Below, piece after piece: positions 23,744 through 34,033 of a stretch of DNA of 50,927 nucleotides. The notes under the pieces are model-generated. The model was not told the DNA's origin and searched no databases. It saw only the letters and a list, made by a program, of their open reading frames with translations. Location of the stretch: the NCBI GenBank assembly GCA_903864275.1, contig CAIPFE010000051.1, forward strand, positions 1 to 50,927, written 5' to 3'. The DNA comes from an uncultured Mucilaginibacter sp. (GTDB taxonomy: Bacteria > Bacteroidota > Bacteroidia > Sphingobacteriales > Sphingobacteriaceae). A program made the position numbers and the translations under genes. Numbering within the stretch: position 1 is the first letter of the stretch; each line of letters begins with the position of its first letter.

Positions 23744-24772
23744 ATGAACGAATTAAAACTGTCCTGCATCCTTTTGTTGTTAGGCTCAACAATGTCCCTC
23801 AGCGCACAAACCTTATACGTCGACGCCGTAAACGGCAAAGAACAAGCCAAAGGAACAATTACAGACCCCCTACCCAGCCTGGAAAAGGCGATGACTATTG
23901 CCAACAAATTTGCAGGCGATCAGCCAGTCGATATTAAACTGGCATCGGGATTATATGTGGTATCCCATGAGTTAACCGTTAAAACAGGTAAGGCAGACGG
24001 GGACAACGTTAAATTTACTATTGAAGCAATCCACATGCCCGATGATAAGGACTGGCAGCCGGGTAAAATGCCTGTCATCCAATCGGTTTCTCCAAATAAC
24101 TCAAATGTACAGTTCACACATGCTGTGTGCTTCCTGGTCGATAAAAACAATGTGACGTTTAAAGGGCTCAAATTTGTTGGTAATGCCAGCCCTGACGTTG
24201 CATATTACTATCCCATAACCAGGGAAAATCAAAATCTGGATGGCCTGGAGGTTTCGCAATGTTACTTCATCGGCGAAAAGAATTCGACAAGGCTGCAAAG
24301 TGGCTTATGGACCCATGGCGCGGGCATTCATGTAGATCATTGCATATTCTACAACTGTCGCAATGCCATGGTGCTCATCAAAGGGATCAAAGACCTTTCT
24401 ATCACCAACTCCATTATTTATGGCGCTTATGAGTCGGGCATATGGTTCGGAGCTTCCACCGCACCGTTTGTTTTCAAGAATAATATAGTTACCCATTGCA
24501 ATTTCTTTTGGGTACGGCCAAAGGATACCCAGCCGGCCTACAGTTTCAGTAATTCCCTCATCACCGAAAATGATGATTACATGGGCTATATTGCTGATGA
24601 CCTGATACCGGCAGCGAAAAGTAACCTCAAAGAGACTGGTATACGGAAAAAAGGGACGGTAAAGCTTGTGGAAATAAAAACCGACCGGGATGAGCCGCAT
24701 GATTACTTAAACCCTGTGCATGGCTCGGCCGGGAGTGATTTGCCTGCCGGAATATTTAAAAAGAAAGGTTAA
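23744..24772 (+). CDS. Secreted right-handed parallel beta-helix protein
   Basis: From ATG 23744 the protein has 342 residues and a signal peptide (MNELKLSCILLLLGSTMSLSAQ). An upstream in-frame start would place the inverted repeat inside the coding region and is rejected. The body starts TLYVDAVNGKEQAKGTITDPLPSLEKAM, the DUF1565/pectate-lyase-like opening of secreted beta-helix proteins. It then shows the repeating N-x-x-F pattern (NNVTFKGLKFVGN, GIHVDHCIFYNCRNAMVLIKG, DLSITNSIIYGAYESGIWFG, FVFKNNIVTHCNF). It probably binds or cleaves a polysaccharide. No catalytic triad or calcium site was identified with confidence. Confidence 0.82.
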   Translation: MNELKLSCILLLLGSTMSLSAQTLYVDAVNGKEQAKGTITDPLPSLEKAMTIANKFAGDQPVDIKLASGLYVVSHELTVKTGKADGDNVKFTIEAIHMPDDKDWQPGKMPVIQSVSPNNSNVQFTHAVCFLVDKNNVTFKGLKFVGNASPDVAYYYPITRENQNLDGLEVSQCYFIGEKNSTRLQSGLWTHGAGIHVDHCIFYNCRNAMVLIKGIKDLSITNSIIYGAYESGIWFGASTAPFVFKNNIVTHCNFFWVRPKDTQPAYSFSNSLITENDDYMGYIADDLIPAAKSNLKETGIRKKGTVKLVEIKTDRDEPHDYLNPVHGSAGSDLPAGIFKKKG

Positions 24773-24816
24773 ATTGAATTTTTTTACAGCCGCAACAGAA
24801 AGAGAATTTTGCGGAC

Positions 24817-25188
24817 TTAAGAAGAAAGCTGAAGGCCAGCGTAGTGTTTCACCATTTTAACGAGGTCGTCAAGATCAAATGGCTTTGCTAAAAACGCATC
24901 GGCTTTACAGTTACGGGCTATCTGCTCAAGGCCTGCGGATGCGGATACTATAATTACCGGTATTTGTTTTGTCTCATCGCTTGATTTTAATGATAAGCAT
25001 AGCGAATCGCCATAACCGCTTGCCAGCCTGTTATCAAGCAGTATAACAGCAGGCTGTTGTTCAATAATCTTTTCTAAACTTTCCAGCTTATCATATCCTA
25101 TAACGTTGTACCCCTCATCGGCTAGTATGTATTGAATCATATCAAGAATGTCCACGTCATCCTCAATTACTACAATATTCTTACTCAT
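24817..25188 (-). CDS. Single-domain response regulator
   Basis: A 123-residue receiver: acidic pair in VVIEDDVDILD, phospho-acceptor D52 in VILLDNRLASG, S in PVIIVSASAG and K in FLAKPFDLDDL. There is no output domain. It lies 263 nt beyond the shorter receiver at 25452 on the same strand, and both are downstream of the four-PAS kinase, so they probably belong to one signalling group. The separation suggests a promoter of its own. Confidence 0.92.
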   Translation of the reverse strand: MSKNIVVIEDDVDILDMIQYILADEGYNVIGYDKLESLEKIIEQQPAVILLDNRLASGYGDSLCLSLKSSDETKQIPVIIVSASAGLEQIARNCKADAFLAKPFDLDDLVKMVKHYAGLQLSS

Positions 25189-25451
25189 AACAGCTTTTGA
25201 TTTTTTTGATAAATTATTGATCGTCCCGTTATCATTTTTTCACCAGTTTAACTACAATGGCAGGTCAAATATTATTTAGTTTATTTATGGTTATGAACAA
25301 ATATAAACAAATTGAATTCTAAAATGCATTTATCAAGTTCGGTAACTAAATTTACATAATTATATCTTTTGCTACCAGGATGGCCCGGCCGCGAATGGTA
25401 ATAAAACTATGGCTATGAACCATGAACTCAACATACGTGCCTTTCAATTTT

Positions 25452-25790
25452 TTAGAGCAGGTCATTTATTTCAAATGGCTTAGCTAAGAAGTCATCGGCG
25501 CCGGCATCCATTGCAGAATGTTCGATATCCTTGCTCGCCGAGATCAGAACAATAGGAATCCGGGCGGTTCTTTCATTTTGTCTTAACTGTTTGCATATAT
25601 CTCTTCCGTCGACACCCGACGTCCAAATGTCTAATAACAACAGATCTGGAAATCCTCCATCCATTGTCAATAGCGCAGCTCCGTCAGGGGTACTCTGAAC
25701 TTCGTAGCCTTCATATTCCAGCATAATACCGACAGCATCCAGTATACCAGGGTCATCATCAGCGATCATTATTTTTTTTAACCTATCCAT
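25452..25790 (-). CDS. Single-domain response regulator, short C-terminus
   Basis: A 112-residue receiver with IMIADDDPGILD, phospho-acceptor D54 in LLLLDIWTSGVDG, S in PIVLISASKD and K in FLAKPFEINDLL. The protein ends at this point, so most of the last helix of the receiver fold is missing, shorter than the neighbour at 24817. Its start codon overlaps the kinase stop region by 8 nt, a strong sign of translational coupling. It is the cognate receiver of the four-PAS kinase. Confidence 0.92.
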   Translation of the reverse strand: MDRLKKIMIADDDPGILDAVGIMLEYEGYEVQSTPDGAALLTMDGGFPDLLLLDIWTSGVDGRDICKQLRQNERTARIPIVLISASKDIEHSAMDAGADDFLAKPFEINDLL

Positions 25791-28113
25791 TACCTTTTAT
25801 CAAATCTCCTTTGTTACTGATTTTTTTCTTGCTTACCGGCAGGGCGAAACAAAATGTTGAGCCCTCCCCTTCGGCACTCTCAACCCAAATTCGCCCGCCT
25901 TCGCGCATAATTATCTCCGAAGAAATATAAAGGCCCAGGCCAAGCCCGGGAAAAGTGTGCTGCATATCGCCGCTCACCCGGTAAAACTGCTCAAACACTT
26001 TGTCGAGGTTTTTCGCCGCTATACCAATTCCGAAGTCCTGTATGCAAAGGGTAACTTCACCGTTTTTTATTGATGAATTTATGATGATCTTATCTGCCTG
26101 CGGCGAATATTTAATAGCATTGGAGACCAGATTTGTGATTACCTGGCCGATGCGTTCTTTATCGCCGAATACGACGCCCGCCGGCTTTAAGTTTTCGATC
26201 AGTGTGTGCTTGGCGGTGGTGTGCCGCAAATCGCTGATAAGCTCCTCAACAAGGCTATTAAAATCAAACTCGCGGTCATTAAACTGCAACTTGCCGGAAC
26301 TGATCTTGGTAACGTCAAGCAAATCGCCGATAAGTGTAGTTAACCGGTTAAGCTGGGCATCCATCCTTGCGATCATGGCTGCTTCCTTCGTTTCGCCCTT
26401 TTTATTCAACATCCTTTCTAACACCTGAGTATACGCCTTGATACTAGTTAAAGGCGTCTTCAATTCGTGACTGGCAATCGCAATGAAATTATCCTTTTGC
26501 TGCTGCAGGTTCTTTTGCTCCGTAATATCAACACATGCACCTATATATCCCGAGAACGTGCCATCGCTGCGATATTGAGGGCCGCCGTTGGCAACACACC
26601 AATGAATTATTCCCTCGGAATGATTTATCCTGAATTCTGCTTCGTATAAATTTCTCGCCGTTAAATCATCGAAAAACTTTGCCGAAGCTTTCGCCCTGTC
26701 TTCCGGAACGACGCTATCCAGCCAGCCCGATCCTATATGTTTTTCAAACGGCTGCCCGGTCCATTCGAGCCAGGTTTGGTTTACATAAATTATCGCGCCT
26801 TTTTCGTCCGACATCCATAAACCAGTTGGCGCTGCAGTGGTGATGCTCTTTAGCAATTGCTCGCTCGCCTCCACCAGGGCAATCAATTTTAACTGCTCTT
26901 CTTTTGCCCTTGTTTGTTCGGTAATGTCTAAGAGTGTGCCCAGTATCCTTACCGCTTTTTTATCATTATCATAATAGACTTTTCCTTCCACCCTTGCCCA
27001 ATGAATCGTTTTGTCAGGCCATATCACACGCGCCTCGTAAAACAATCTGCCATTTGCAGGCGCCACCGCGTGGGCCTTTGATCTTAATTCCAGGTCATCC
27101 GGATGAAATACTTTAACGTATTCATTTCTTGGGACGGGGGAATCAAAGCCGAATATATTTGCAAATAACGCTGATGTGATCATTTCACCGGTAAGCAGGT
27201 TTAAATCAAATGTGCCTAATCCTACCGCGTCTACCGCCAGCCGCGCTCTTTCTTCCGCCTCTTCGATTTGTATTTTTGCTTTTACATGTTCGGTAATTTC
27301 CGTGGCGACCAAGATCACACCGCTTATACTTCCGTCAATCTCGCGAAATGGTTCATAAACGAAGTTAAAATATACGTCTTCAAGTATTCCGTTACGCACC
27401 ATTGGCGCCGAAAAGCCCTGACCTTTAAAAGGAACTCCCGTTAAGCGAACGTTATCCAGCAGTTCTTCAAATCCAAGGCCTTTTGAATGTGTCAGCACTT
27501 CAAATACCGGCTTCCCGAGCGTTTCTTCCACAGTTTTTCCATATAATTCACATAGCGGAGGATTGATAAGTTCAACAATATATTCAGGCCCGTGGAATAT
27601 TGCGATGCCAACAGGCGCCTGCATAAACGTAGAATATAATTGCTGGCGTTGGTTTTTGAGCGCTTCTACGGCTGCTTTTTCTTTTTCGGCTAATTTGTAT
27701 AAAGCGGTTACGTTTGCCGGAGAATGTATGAAATATTTCACATTCCCCTTTGCATCTAATATCGGGCGATTGGTAGTGGTCCAGTACCGTTCTTCGAATT
27801 CATCGGTACCCCTTATCGGAATGTCATACCTGTAATTGCTCATGGTATGAGGCTTTTTTATATTAATAGCCTGTTCAAACGAAAAAATGGTCCTTTCTAT
27901 ATTTTTCGATTCTTCATCTGTTGGGTTACCCGGGAACGCCGAGAATACACCTTTGCCAACGAGCGATTCACGCGTGCTGTTCGTTGCCTCCAAATAGGCC
28001 TCATTCACATCAAGTATGGTATAGAGCGGGGCGTCCGTACCAACCATGAGCATCGTCGCCGGACTGTTATCAAAAATTTCTTTATATCCTTCTTCTGGTA
28101 TTTTTTTTGCCAT
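25783..28113 (-). CDS. Soluble four-PAS sensor histidine kinase
   Basis: From the ATG at 28113 the kinase is 776 residues. Four PAS modules are visible: about 10-140 (IFDNSPATMLMVGTDAPLYTILDVNEAY), about 158-280 (FMQAPVGIAIFHGPEY), about 290-402 (PAS_3-like, VFHPDDLELR and WARVEGKVYYD) and about 418-535 (APTGLWMSDEKGAIIYVN). Then come the H-box IASHELKTPLTSIKAY (acceptor H549), N-box TNLVSNAIKYSPQ, G1 DFGIGIA and G2 GLGLGLYI. There is no membrane span, so it senses intracellular cues. A TTG two codons upstream is a less likely start. It overlaps the next receiver gene by 8 nt. Confidence 0.95.
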   Translation of the reverse strand: MAKKIPEEGYKEIFDNSPATMLMVGTDAPLYTILDVNEAYLEATNSTRESLVGKGVFSAFPGNPTDEESKNIERTIFSFEQAINIKKPHTMSNYRYDIPIRGTDEFEERYWTTTNRPILDAKGNVKYFIHSPANVTALYKLAEKEKAAVEALKNQRQQLYSTFMQAPVGIAIFHGPEYIVELINPPLCELYGKTVEETLGKPVFEVLTHSKGLGFEELLDNVRLTGVPFKGQGFSAPMVRNGILEDVYFNFVYEPFREIDGSISGVILVATEITEHVKAKIQIEEAEERARLAVDAVGLGTFDLNLLTGEMITSALFANIFGFDSPVPRNEYVKVFHPDDLELRSKAHAVAPANGRLFYEARVIWPDKTIHWARVEGKVYYDNDKKAVRILGTLLDITEQTRAKEEQLKLIALVEASEQLLKSITTAAPTGLWMSDEKGAIIYVNQTWLEWTGQPFEKHIGSGWLDSVVPEDRAKASAKFFDDLTARNLYEAEFRINHSEGIIHWCVANGGPQYRSDGTFSGYIGACVDITEQKNLQQQKDNFIAIASHELKTPLTSIKAYTQVLERMLNKKGETKEAAMIARMDAQLNRLTTLIGDLLDVTKISSGKLQFNDREFDFNSLVEELISDLRHTTAKHTLIENLKPAGVVFGDKERIGQVITNLVSNAIKYSPQADKIIINSSIKNGEVTLCIQDFGIGIAAKNLDKVFEQFYRVSGDMQHTFPGLGLGLYISSEIIMREGGRIWVESAEGEGSTFCFALPVSKKKISNKGDLIKGNG

Positions 28114-28394
28114 ATACAAGATATAGAAATATTTTAAAAAAGATTAATAAAATTGTGTTATTCAGGACGTGGGCGAAGTATTTTAAAAAACTAAAGTATT
28201 AAAATATTTTTTAATTGTAATTAACACAAATCTGAATTTGATGTTTTAAAAATAAAAAAATATAGCCCATACCACATAAATAATCGGGATTTGGCTATTT
28301 TAATAACATTATGAAACTAAAACCTGATCTTAAATATACTTTACTATTTTTGATACAAGTTTTAAACGTATTCACCAATTTGAACCGATATTTT

Positions 28395-29972
28395 ATGAAA
28401 GTTTTTTTCACATCAGTCCTGCTTTTGGTAGTCATCTTTGGCGACGTAACTGCTCAACAAAGCAATCCACAAGTCCAAATCAGCAACGGTACACTCCAGG
28501 GTACATTTAACGCTGCAACAGGCATCCGCAGTTTTAAAGGTATCCCCTACGCCCTCCCGCCGGTTGGCGACCTGCGCTGGAAAGAACCACAGCCGCCGGG
28601 AAACTGGCCGGGCGTGTTAAAAGCCGACCATTTTAGCCACATGCCTATGCAGAAGCGCATTTTCAGCGACATGATCTTTCGTGCAGATACCATGAGTGAA
28701 GATTGTCTTTACCTGAACGTTTGGACGCCGGCGAAATCGGCAACAGAAAAATTACCGGTGCTGGTTTATTTTTATGGAGGAGGATTTGTTGCAGGAGATG
28801 GCTCCGAATCGCGTTATGACGGTGAAAGCATGGCTCGAAAAGGGATAGTAACCATCACCATAAATTACAGGCTCGGTATTTTTGGCTTCTTCGCCCATCC
28901 TGAACTGACACAGGAATCGCCGCACCATGCATCAGGCAATTATGGCCTGATGGATCAAACTGCCGCCTTGCGGTGGGTGCAGGCAAATATCGCCGCCTTT
29001 GGCGGCGACTCTTCCCGGGTAATTATAGCCGGTGAATCTGCCGGATCTTTTTCGGTTTGCGCCCAGGTGCTTTCCCCTTTATCAAAAAACCTTTTTTCAG
29101 GGGCAATTGGCGAAAGCGGCGGATTTTCAAAACTCAGCCCTTTGGCTGAAGGAGAAAATAGCGGACTTACGTTTGCTAAAAATGCAGGCGCCATGTCATT
29201 GGCGGACTTACGCGCCCTTTCTGCCGCCCAACTGCTTGATGCGGCTTCAAAACCTGGCGCCTGGAGCTTTCCCGATTTGATAGACGGCTATTTTTTTACC
29301 AGGCAACCCATTGAAGTTTTAGAAGCGGGCGAAGAAGCGCATGTGCCCCTGCTGGTGGGATGGAACTCGGCCGAAATACCTTACCAGGCGTTTACCCAGG
29401 GTGATATGCCAACGCCCGAAAACTACGCCAAAAAAGTGAACGCGCGCTACGGCAGCGATGCTGATGCAGTTTTTAAATTATACCCCGGCAATACGCAGGA
29501 TGAGGTTATAAAGTCGGCTACAGCACTAGCTAGCGACAATTTTATTGTTTATGGTACCTGGAAATGGGCCGACCTGCAAAGCAAAACCAGCGGAAAGCCG
29601 GTGTACAGGTACGTGTTTTCGACCCCAAGGCCGCAGTCGGATGAAGATATAAAGAGGGCTGCCGCCAGTAAAATGCCGCCTGCGCTGGTTGGCGCATCAC
29701 ATGCATCTGAAATTGAGTTTGCTATGGGTAACTTAAGCTCAAACAAGGTTTATGCCTGGACACCGGACGATTACAAAGTTTCGACAACTATGGAAAATTA
29801 CTTCGCTAACTTTATAAAAACCGGCGACCCAAACGGCCCGGGCCTGCCAAAATGGGTGCCTAATACCAATGGCAGCAAGGTTAATTTTATGAATATTGAT
29901 GTAAACACCCAACTCCAGCCGGAACTTGACCGCAACCGTTATTTGTTTTTGGATAAACAGTATTCGAAGTAA
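28395..29972 (+). CDS. Secreted type-B carboxylesterase
   Basis: ATG 28395 gives 525 residues with a signal peptide (MKVFFTSVLLLVVIFGDVTAQ). An in-frame ATG 28 codons earlier would bury the signal and is rejected. The alpha/beta-hydrolase of the carboxylesterase type-B family is recognised from GIPYALPPVGDLRW, EDCLYLNVWTP, the oxyanion loop YGGGF (about 127-131), the nucleophile elbow GESAG (S215) and GASHASEIEF carrying the likely catalytic histidine. It hydrolyses esters outside the cytoplasm. The natural substrate is unknown. A strong terminator follows at 30003. Confidence 0.94.
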   Translation: MKVFFTSVLLLVVIFGDVTAQQSNPQVQISNGTLQGTFNAATGIRSFKGIPYALPPVGDLRWKEPQPPGNWPGVLKADHFSHMPMQKRIFSDMIFRADTMSEDCLYLNVWTPAKSATEKLPVLVYFYGGGFVAGDGSESRYDGESMARKGIVTITINYRLGIFGFFAHPELTQESPHHASGNYGLMDQTAALRWVQANIAAFGGDSSRVIIAGESAGSFSVCAQVLSPLSKNLFSGAIGESGGFSKLSPLAEGENSGLTFAKNAGAMSLADLRALSAAQLLDAASKPGAWSFPDLIDGYFFTRQPIEVLEAGEEAHVPLLVGWNSAEIPYQAFTQGDMPTPENYAKKVNARYGSDADAVFKLYPGNTQDEVIKSATALASDNFIVYGTWKWADLQSKTSGKPVYRYVFSTPRPQSDEDIKRAAASKMPPALVGASHASEIEFAMGNLSSNKVYAWTPDDYKVSTTMENYFANFIKTGDPNGPGLPKWVPNTNGSKVNFMNIDVNTQLQPELDRNRYLFLDKQYSK

Positions 29973-30002
29973 GAAAATATTTATTTCATTCCTTTAAAAA
30001 AG

Positions 30003-30031
30003 AAGCTGCCATTAAACGGCAGCTTTTTTTT
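30003..30031 (+). terminator. Rho-independent terminator after the carboxylesterase gene
   Basis: AAGCTGCC (30003-30010) and GGCAGCTT (30018-30025) form a perfect 8-bp stem with a 7-nt loop, followed directly by a run of T. It is 31 nt after the stop codon. Confidence 0.9.
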
Positions 30032-30216
30032 CGCTGCGAAACCGATCGATACTAACACCTGGCTAACAAAAACCTAATATTTTACCCTAAAACCTCATCC
30101 TAATAAAATCCTTCGCTAATACTATTCTTGTTTTTTTGCAGCATCCCGCATTATTGATAAGCAACCTGTCACTTATGCTATGATCATTTAGATAATCCAA
30201 ATTTATCCGGGCCTTG

Positions 30217-32652
30217 ATGAAACATTTGCTGTTATCTCTCATCCTTTTTATAAGTTATAATTTATCGGCACAACCACCGGCACAATCTGTCACCATAAAA
30301 GGTGTTATAATCGACTCAGCCGGCAATAAACCATTGGGTTTTGCAACCCTTATTTTGCGGGAAGCAGAAACGGCCGTTTTTGTAAAATCGTTATTAACCA
30401 AAGCCGACGGGACATTTGAATTTACTGTACCGGCAAATAAACAGTACAATATTTCGGTTGCTTTTGTGGGTTACCTTCCTAAAATTGTAAAAATACCTTT
30501 ACCAGCGCCCGGTGGCAAAACTGCGTTTGATTTATGGAACATAGCGCTTGCAGTGTTGCAAAGTCAACTAAAGGAAGTTTCGATAATTGCAGAAAGGCCC
30601 ATTTTAACCCAACAGATCGACCGGATCAGCTTTGATGTACAGGCCGATCCCGAAAGCAAAGCTGATGACGCCCTTGAAATGCTGAAGAAAGTACCAATGG
30701 TGACCGTCGACGGGAACGATATTATCCAGCTAAAAGGAAGCGGCAGCTACCAGATATTTATAAACGGGAAGCCATCGGCATTGATGGCCAATAATCCTTC
30801 GGATGTTTTAAAAGCGATGCCTGCTGCCGTTATTAAAAAAATAGAGGTTATTACTGTTCCGCCTTCCAAATATGATGCTGAAGGTTTAGTGGGAATTATA
30901 AACATTATCACCCTTAAAAATAATGACGACGGCATTAAAGGGAGCGCCTTCGCCCGGTTTAACAGCGTATTTGGCGAAAGGGGCAGCCTATCGCTCGCCT
31001 TAAAAACAGGCAAGCTTGGCATTAATACTTTTTTTGGTTTGGGGCGCCAGCCACAGTTGACAACAGCAGCAAGTTCACAATTAACAACCTACTCCCCTTT
31101 AACAAATTTATCGCAGCAGGGTCGAAACACTGATCCCGGGCATTTCAATAACGGCCAGGTGCAATTAAGTTATGAGTTGGACAGCCTAAATTTGTTCACA
31201 GCTTCCATGGACTTTGTTAACCGGAAATTTGCACCAAATAGCTTCAGATATTCACAATTTTTCACTGGCTCCGACAGCTTAACACAATCATACCGGCTTA
31301 ACAATATCGGCAAAAATGTAATCGGCGCCTTTGATCTCGGCTTGAATTACCAGCTCGGGTTTAAACAAAATAAGAATGAGCTGCTTACCTTATCATGGCA
31401 ATACTCATCTACCAGCAATAACCAAACCAACGCCGTATCGACTACCGACCGTTTTAACTACAGCAGCAGCGATTATGATCAGCAAAACAGCTCAGGTTCA
31501 AAGGAACATACCTTTCAGTTGGATTTCATAAAGCCGGTGCAAAAACTAATTATCGAGGCCGGTGCAAAAGCCATATTCAGGAATAATTTCAGTAATTTTG
31601 ACAGCGAAAATTTTGACCCGTTGACGGGGCAATACCTGGCAGATACTTCCCAAACCAACCAGTTCAGCTATCATCAAAACGTTTACAGTGTTTATAATTC
31701 GTATCAGTTAAATGTAACAAACTGGATTTTTAAGGCTGGCTTACGCGCTGAAAATACAGATATAAACGGCACTTTTGTGACAAGCACCGCTGCTATTAAC
31801 CAGCACTATCTAAACCTCATTCCTGCCATTTCCATTCAGCGTAATTACCGGGAAACCGGCAGTTTTACCCTGGGGTTTACAGAAAGGATAGAACGGCCTG
31901 GTATAAAGCAGTTAAATCCTTTTGTCGACCGCTCGGACCCGGAATTTATTGTTACTGGTAATCCCTCCCTGCGCCCTGTTTTAAATCATATATTTGAGTT
32001 AAGCTATAGCAAGTTTGCAAAGGTTTCGTTTAATACAAGCCTTAACTATGCTTTCGCCAATAATACGGTCCAAAGCGTAACATCATTGATCAGCGATACG
32101 GTATCAAAAACCACCTATCTGAATGTGGGAAAAACCCAAAGTGCAGGTATAAACCTGAGCACGAATTATCCCATTGCCGATAAATTGATTTTTAATACCA
32201 CGGCCCAAATAGCGCACCTGTGGATTACAGGCATATACAATGCACAGTTTTATAAAAACAATGGGAATCAAGGCAATATAAGTGCATTTTTACGATATAA
32301 TTTTGATAATGACCTTAATGTGAGCCTCGGTTACAGCTATTTTAGCGAGAGCGTTTTTTTGCAGGGTAGGTCGAGCGATTTTGTTTCCGGGTCGTTAGTT
32401 ATTATAAAAGACTTTTTACATAAAAAGGCCACTTTTTCACTAACTATATACAATCCTTTCAAGCAGTATCATAATAATTCAAGTTATACAAATACACCGG
32501 ATTTTGAGCAATCCACCTTTACGCAGGAATATTACCGTAACCTTAGGCTGGCTTTCAATTACAAATTTGGCAAGCTAAAAGCAGACATCAAAAACAGCCA
32601 CAGAAGTATAAATAATGACGATGTAAAACAGGATAAAGGGAGTGAAAATTGA
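30217..32652 (+). CDS. Outer-membrane receptor with carboxypeptidase-regulatory-like domain
   Basis: ATG 30217 gives 811 residues with signal peptide MKHLLLSLILFISYNLSAQ. Residues about 25-115 form a carboxypeptidase-regulatory-like Ig domain (VTIKGVIIDSAGNKPLGFATLIL...TKADGTFEFTVP). Next is a TonB-dependent-type plug (ALEMLKKVPMVTVDGNDIIQLKGSGSYQIFINGKPS...VIKKIEVITVPPSKYDAEGLVGIINI), then about 500 residues of the OMP_b-brl_3 beta-barrel type. There is no evident TonB box and no partner SusD gene, so it belongs to the solitary receptor-like barrels common in Bacteroidota. An AraC-family regulator gene follows at 98 nt. Confidence 0.93.
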   Translation: MKHLLLSLILFISYNLSAQPPAQSVTIKGVIIDSAGNKPLGFATLILREAETAVFVKSLLTKADGTFEFTVPANKQYNISVAFVGYLPKIVKIPLPAPGGKTAFDLWNIALAVLQSQLKEVSIIAERPILTQQIDRISFDVQADPESKADDALEMLKKVPMVTVDGNDIIQLKGSGSYQIFINGKPSALMANNPSDVLKAMPAAVIKKIEVITVPPSKYDAEGLVGIINIITLKNNDDGIKGSAFARFNSVFGERGSLSLALKTGKLGINTFFGLGRQPQLTTAASSQLTTYSPLTNLSQQGRNTDPGHFNNGQVQLSYELDSLNLFTASMDFVNRKFAPNSFRYSQFFTGSDSLTQSYRLNNIGKNVIGAFDLGLNYQLGFKQNKNELLTLSWQYSSTSNNQTNAVSTTDRFNYSSSDYDQQNSSGSKEHTFQLDFIKPVQKLIIEAGAKAIFRNNFSNFDSENFDPLTGQYLADTSQTNQFSYHQNVYSVYNSYQLNVTNWIFKAGLRAENTDINGTFVTSTAAINQHYLNLIPAISIQRNYRETGSFTLGFTERIERPGIKQLNPFVDRSDPEFIVTGNPSLRPVLNHIFELSYSKFAKVSFNTSLNYAFANNTVQSVTSLISDTVSKTTYLNVGKTQSAGINLSTNYPIADKLIFNTTAQIAHLWITGIYNAQFYKNNGNQGNISAFLRYNFDNDLNVSLGYSYFSESVFLQGRSSDFVSGSLVIIKDFLHKKATFSLTIYNPFKQYHNNSSYTNTPDFEQSTFTQEYYRNLRLAFNYKFGKLKADIKNSHRSINNDDVKQDKGSEN

Positions 32653-32750
32653 CGGCAGGGATTCAGATAAATGTTTTATAAGTTTTGTTAAACCTTTACC
32701 TTTATTATTCATCTAAAAAATACCCCGCCTTAAAATAATAGAAACAACCT

Positions 32751-33890
32751 ATGCATAATTTCTCCGGTTTTTTTAATGTTATTATCCTGCTGGGCGCTGT
32801 CCAGGGCTTTATTATTAGCAGTTTGCTGTTTTTTTCGAAAGGGAACCGCCTCCCAAATCGCTTATTGGGCTTATTTATTTTCCTTATTTCCCTGGCCTGC
32901 TTAAATACTTACCTGTTTAATCAAAGCTGGTACGCATCTGGTTCTACTTTTCAAATCCTAGCGGCCGTTATGCCAATGGTGATCGTTATGCCTTTGGGGC
33001 CTTTGCTGTTTTTTTATACCAAAGCTTCGCTTGATCCCAGCTTTAAACTGTCAAAAAAAGATAAAACTTACTTTTATCCCGTAATCATCGATCTGCTCCC
33101 TTACTTAACAGCTATTTTGTTCATCATCGGGCGGCTTACAGGCCTGATCGGGAACCACAACTGGCGCCTTGGCTATTTTATCGATACGTATAATGTTTAT
33201 TCAGACATACCGCGCTGGATTTCGTTAACCTATTACCTGGTGTTATCTTTCCGATATATAAGCGTTGGCAGAAAAGGAGAAATGCCTCAATTGGGCCGTC
33301 AGCTGAAATGGTTAAGACAATGCATAAGTGTTCTGATGGCGTTCCAGGTGATCTGGCTTTTATACCTTATCCCCTATGTTATCCCAAAATACACTGATAA
33401 ATTGCTGGGCGCGGTTGATTGGTATCCCATTTATGTGCCGCTCGCAGTGCTCAGCTATTGGCTGGGGATAAAAGGCTATCTTGTTATGAAATACCGGCAG
33501 GTTGCCTTAAAAAGTAATCCCGTCAAATTACCTCCAGCTATTCTTGACCAAACTATTTTTGCTTTAAAAGAGGCAATGGAAAAAGATACTGTATACCTTA
33601 ATCCCGATCTCAACCTCGCAATGTTGTCGAAATACACTAATATTCCCGCAAAAACCATTTCCGCAGTTGTTAATCAGCATTTAAATAAAAGCTTTAACGA
33701 ATTTGTTAATGAATACCGTGTAGAGGCATTCAAAGAAAGAGTGCAGCAGCCAAGAATGAATAGCCTCACCTTTGCGGGGATAGCATCCGAATGCGGTTTC
33801 AATTCCCAGGCAACTTTCCAACGAACCTTTAAACAGGTTACCGGCCTCTCCCCTTCCGAGTTTAAAAACCAGGTGCTGCAGATCAACTGA
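32751..33890 (+). CDS. Membrane-anchored AraC-family transcription regulator
   Basis: The 379-residue protein has an N-terminal membrane domain with about seven spans (for example NVIILLGAVQGFIISSLLFF and LLGLFIFLISLACLNTYLF) between residues 8 and 245. A cytoplasmic AraC-type DNA-binding domain follows at about 275-375 (LNLAMLSKYTNIPAKTISAVVNQHLNKSFNEFVNEYRVE and FAGIASECGFNSQATFQRTFKQVTGLSPSEFK). Such regulators can read membrane or periplasmic signals directly. It follows the outer-membrane receptor on the same strand and precedes a secreted serine hydrolase, which may be its target. Confidence 0.93.
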   Translation: MHNFSGFFNVIILLGAVQGFIISSLLFFSKGNRLPNRLLGLFIFLISLACLNTYLFNQSWYASGSTFQILAAVMPMVIVMPLGPLLFFYTKASLDPSFKLSKKDKTYFYPVIIDLLPYLTAILFIIGRLTGLIGNHNWRLGYFIDTYNVYSDIPRWISLTYYLVLSFRYISVGRKGEMPQLGRQLKWLRQCISVLMAFQVIWLLYLIPYVIPKYTDKLLGAVDWYPIYVPLAVLSYWLGIKGYLVMKYRQVALKSNPVKLPPAILDQTIFALKEAMEKDTVYLNPDLNLAMLSKYTNIPAKTISAVVNQHLNKSFNEFVNEYRVEAFKERVQQPRMNSLTFAGIASECGFNSQATFQRTFKQVTGLSPSEFKNQVLQIN

Positions 33891-34033
33891 GCCTTGACCG
33901 GTAGCTTTTTATCCATAAACAAAAGGAAATCGATTATTAATTCATAAAAAATGATGCTCAAATCAGGTTTTGAGTACTATTTGGTTTTTCCCTATCCATT
34001 TAATAGATGAGTTTTGAAGAAAAATCGCATACA

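Noticed and set aside
24305..24700. Minus-strand frame of 131 codons inside the beta-helix gene
   Set aside because: Antisense shadow; the plus-strand frame has a signal peptide and beta-helix repeats.
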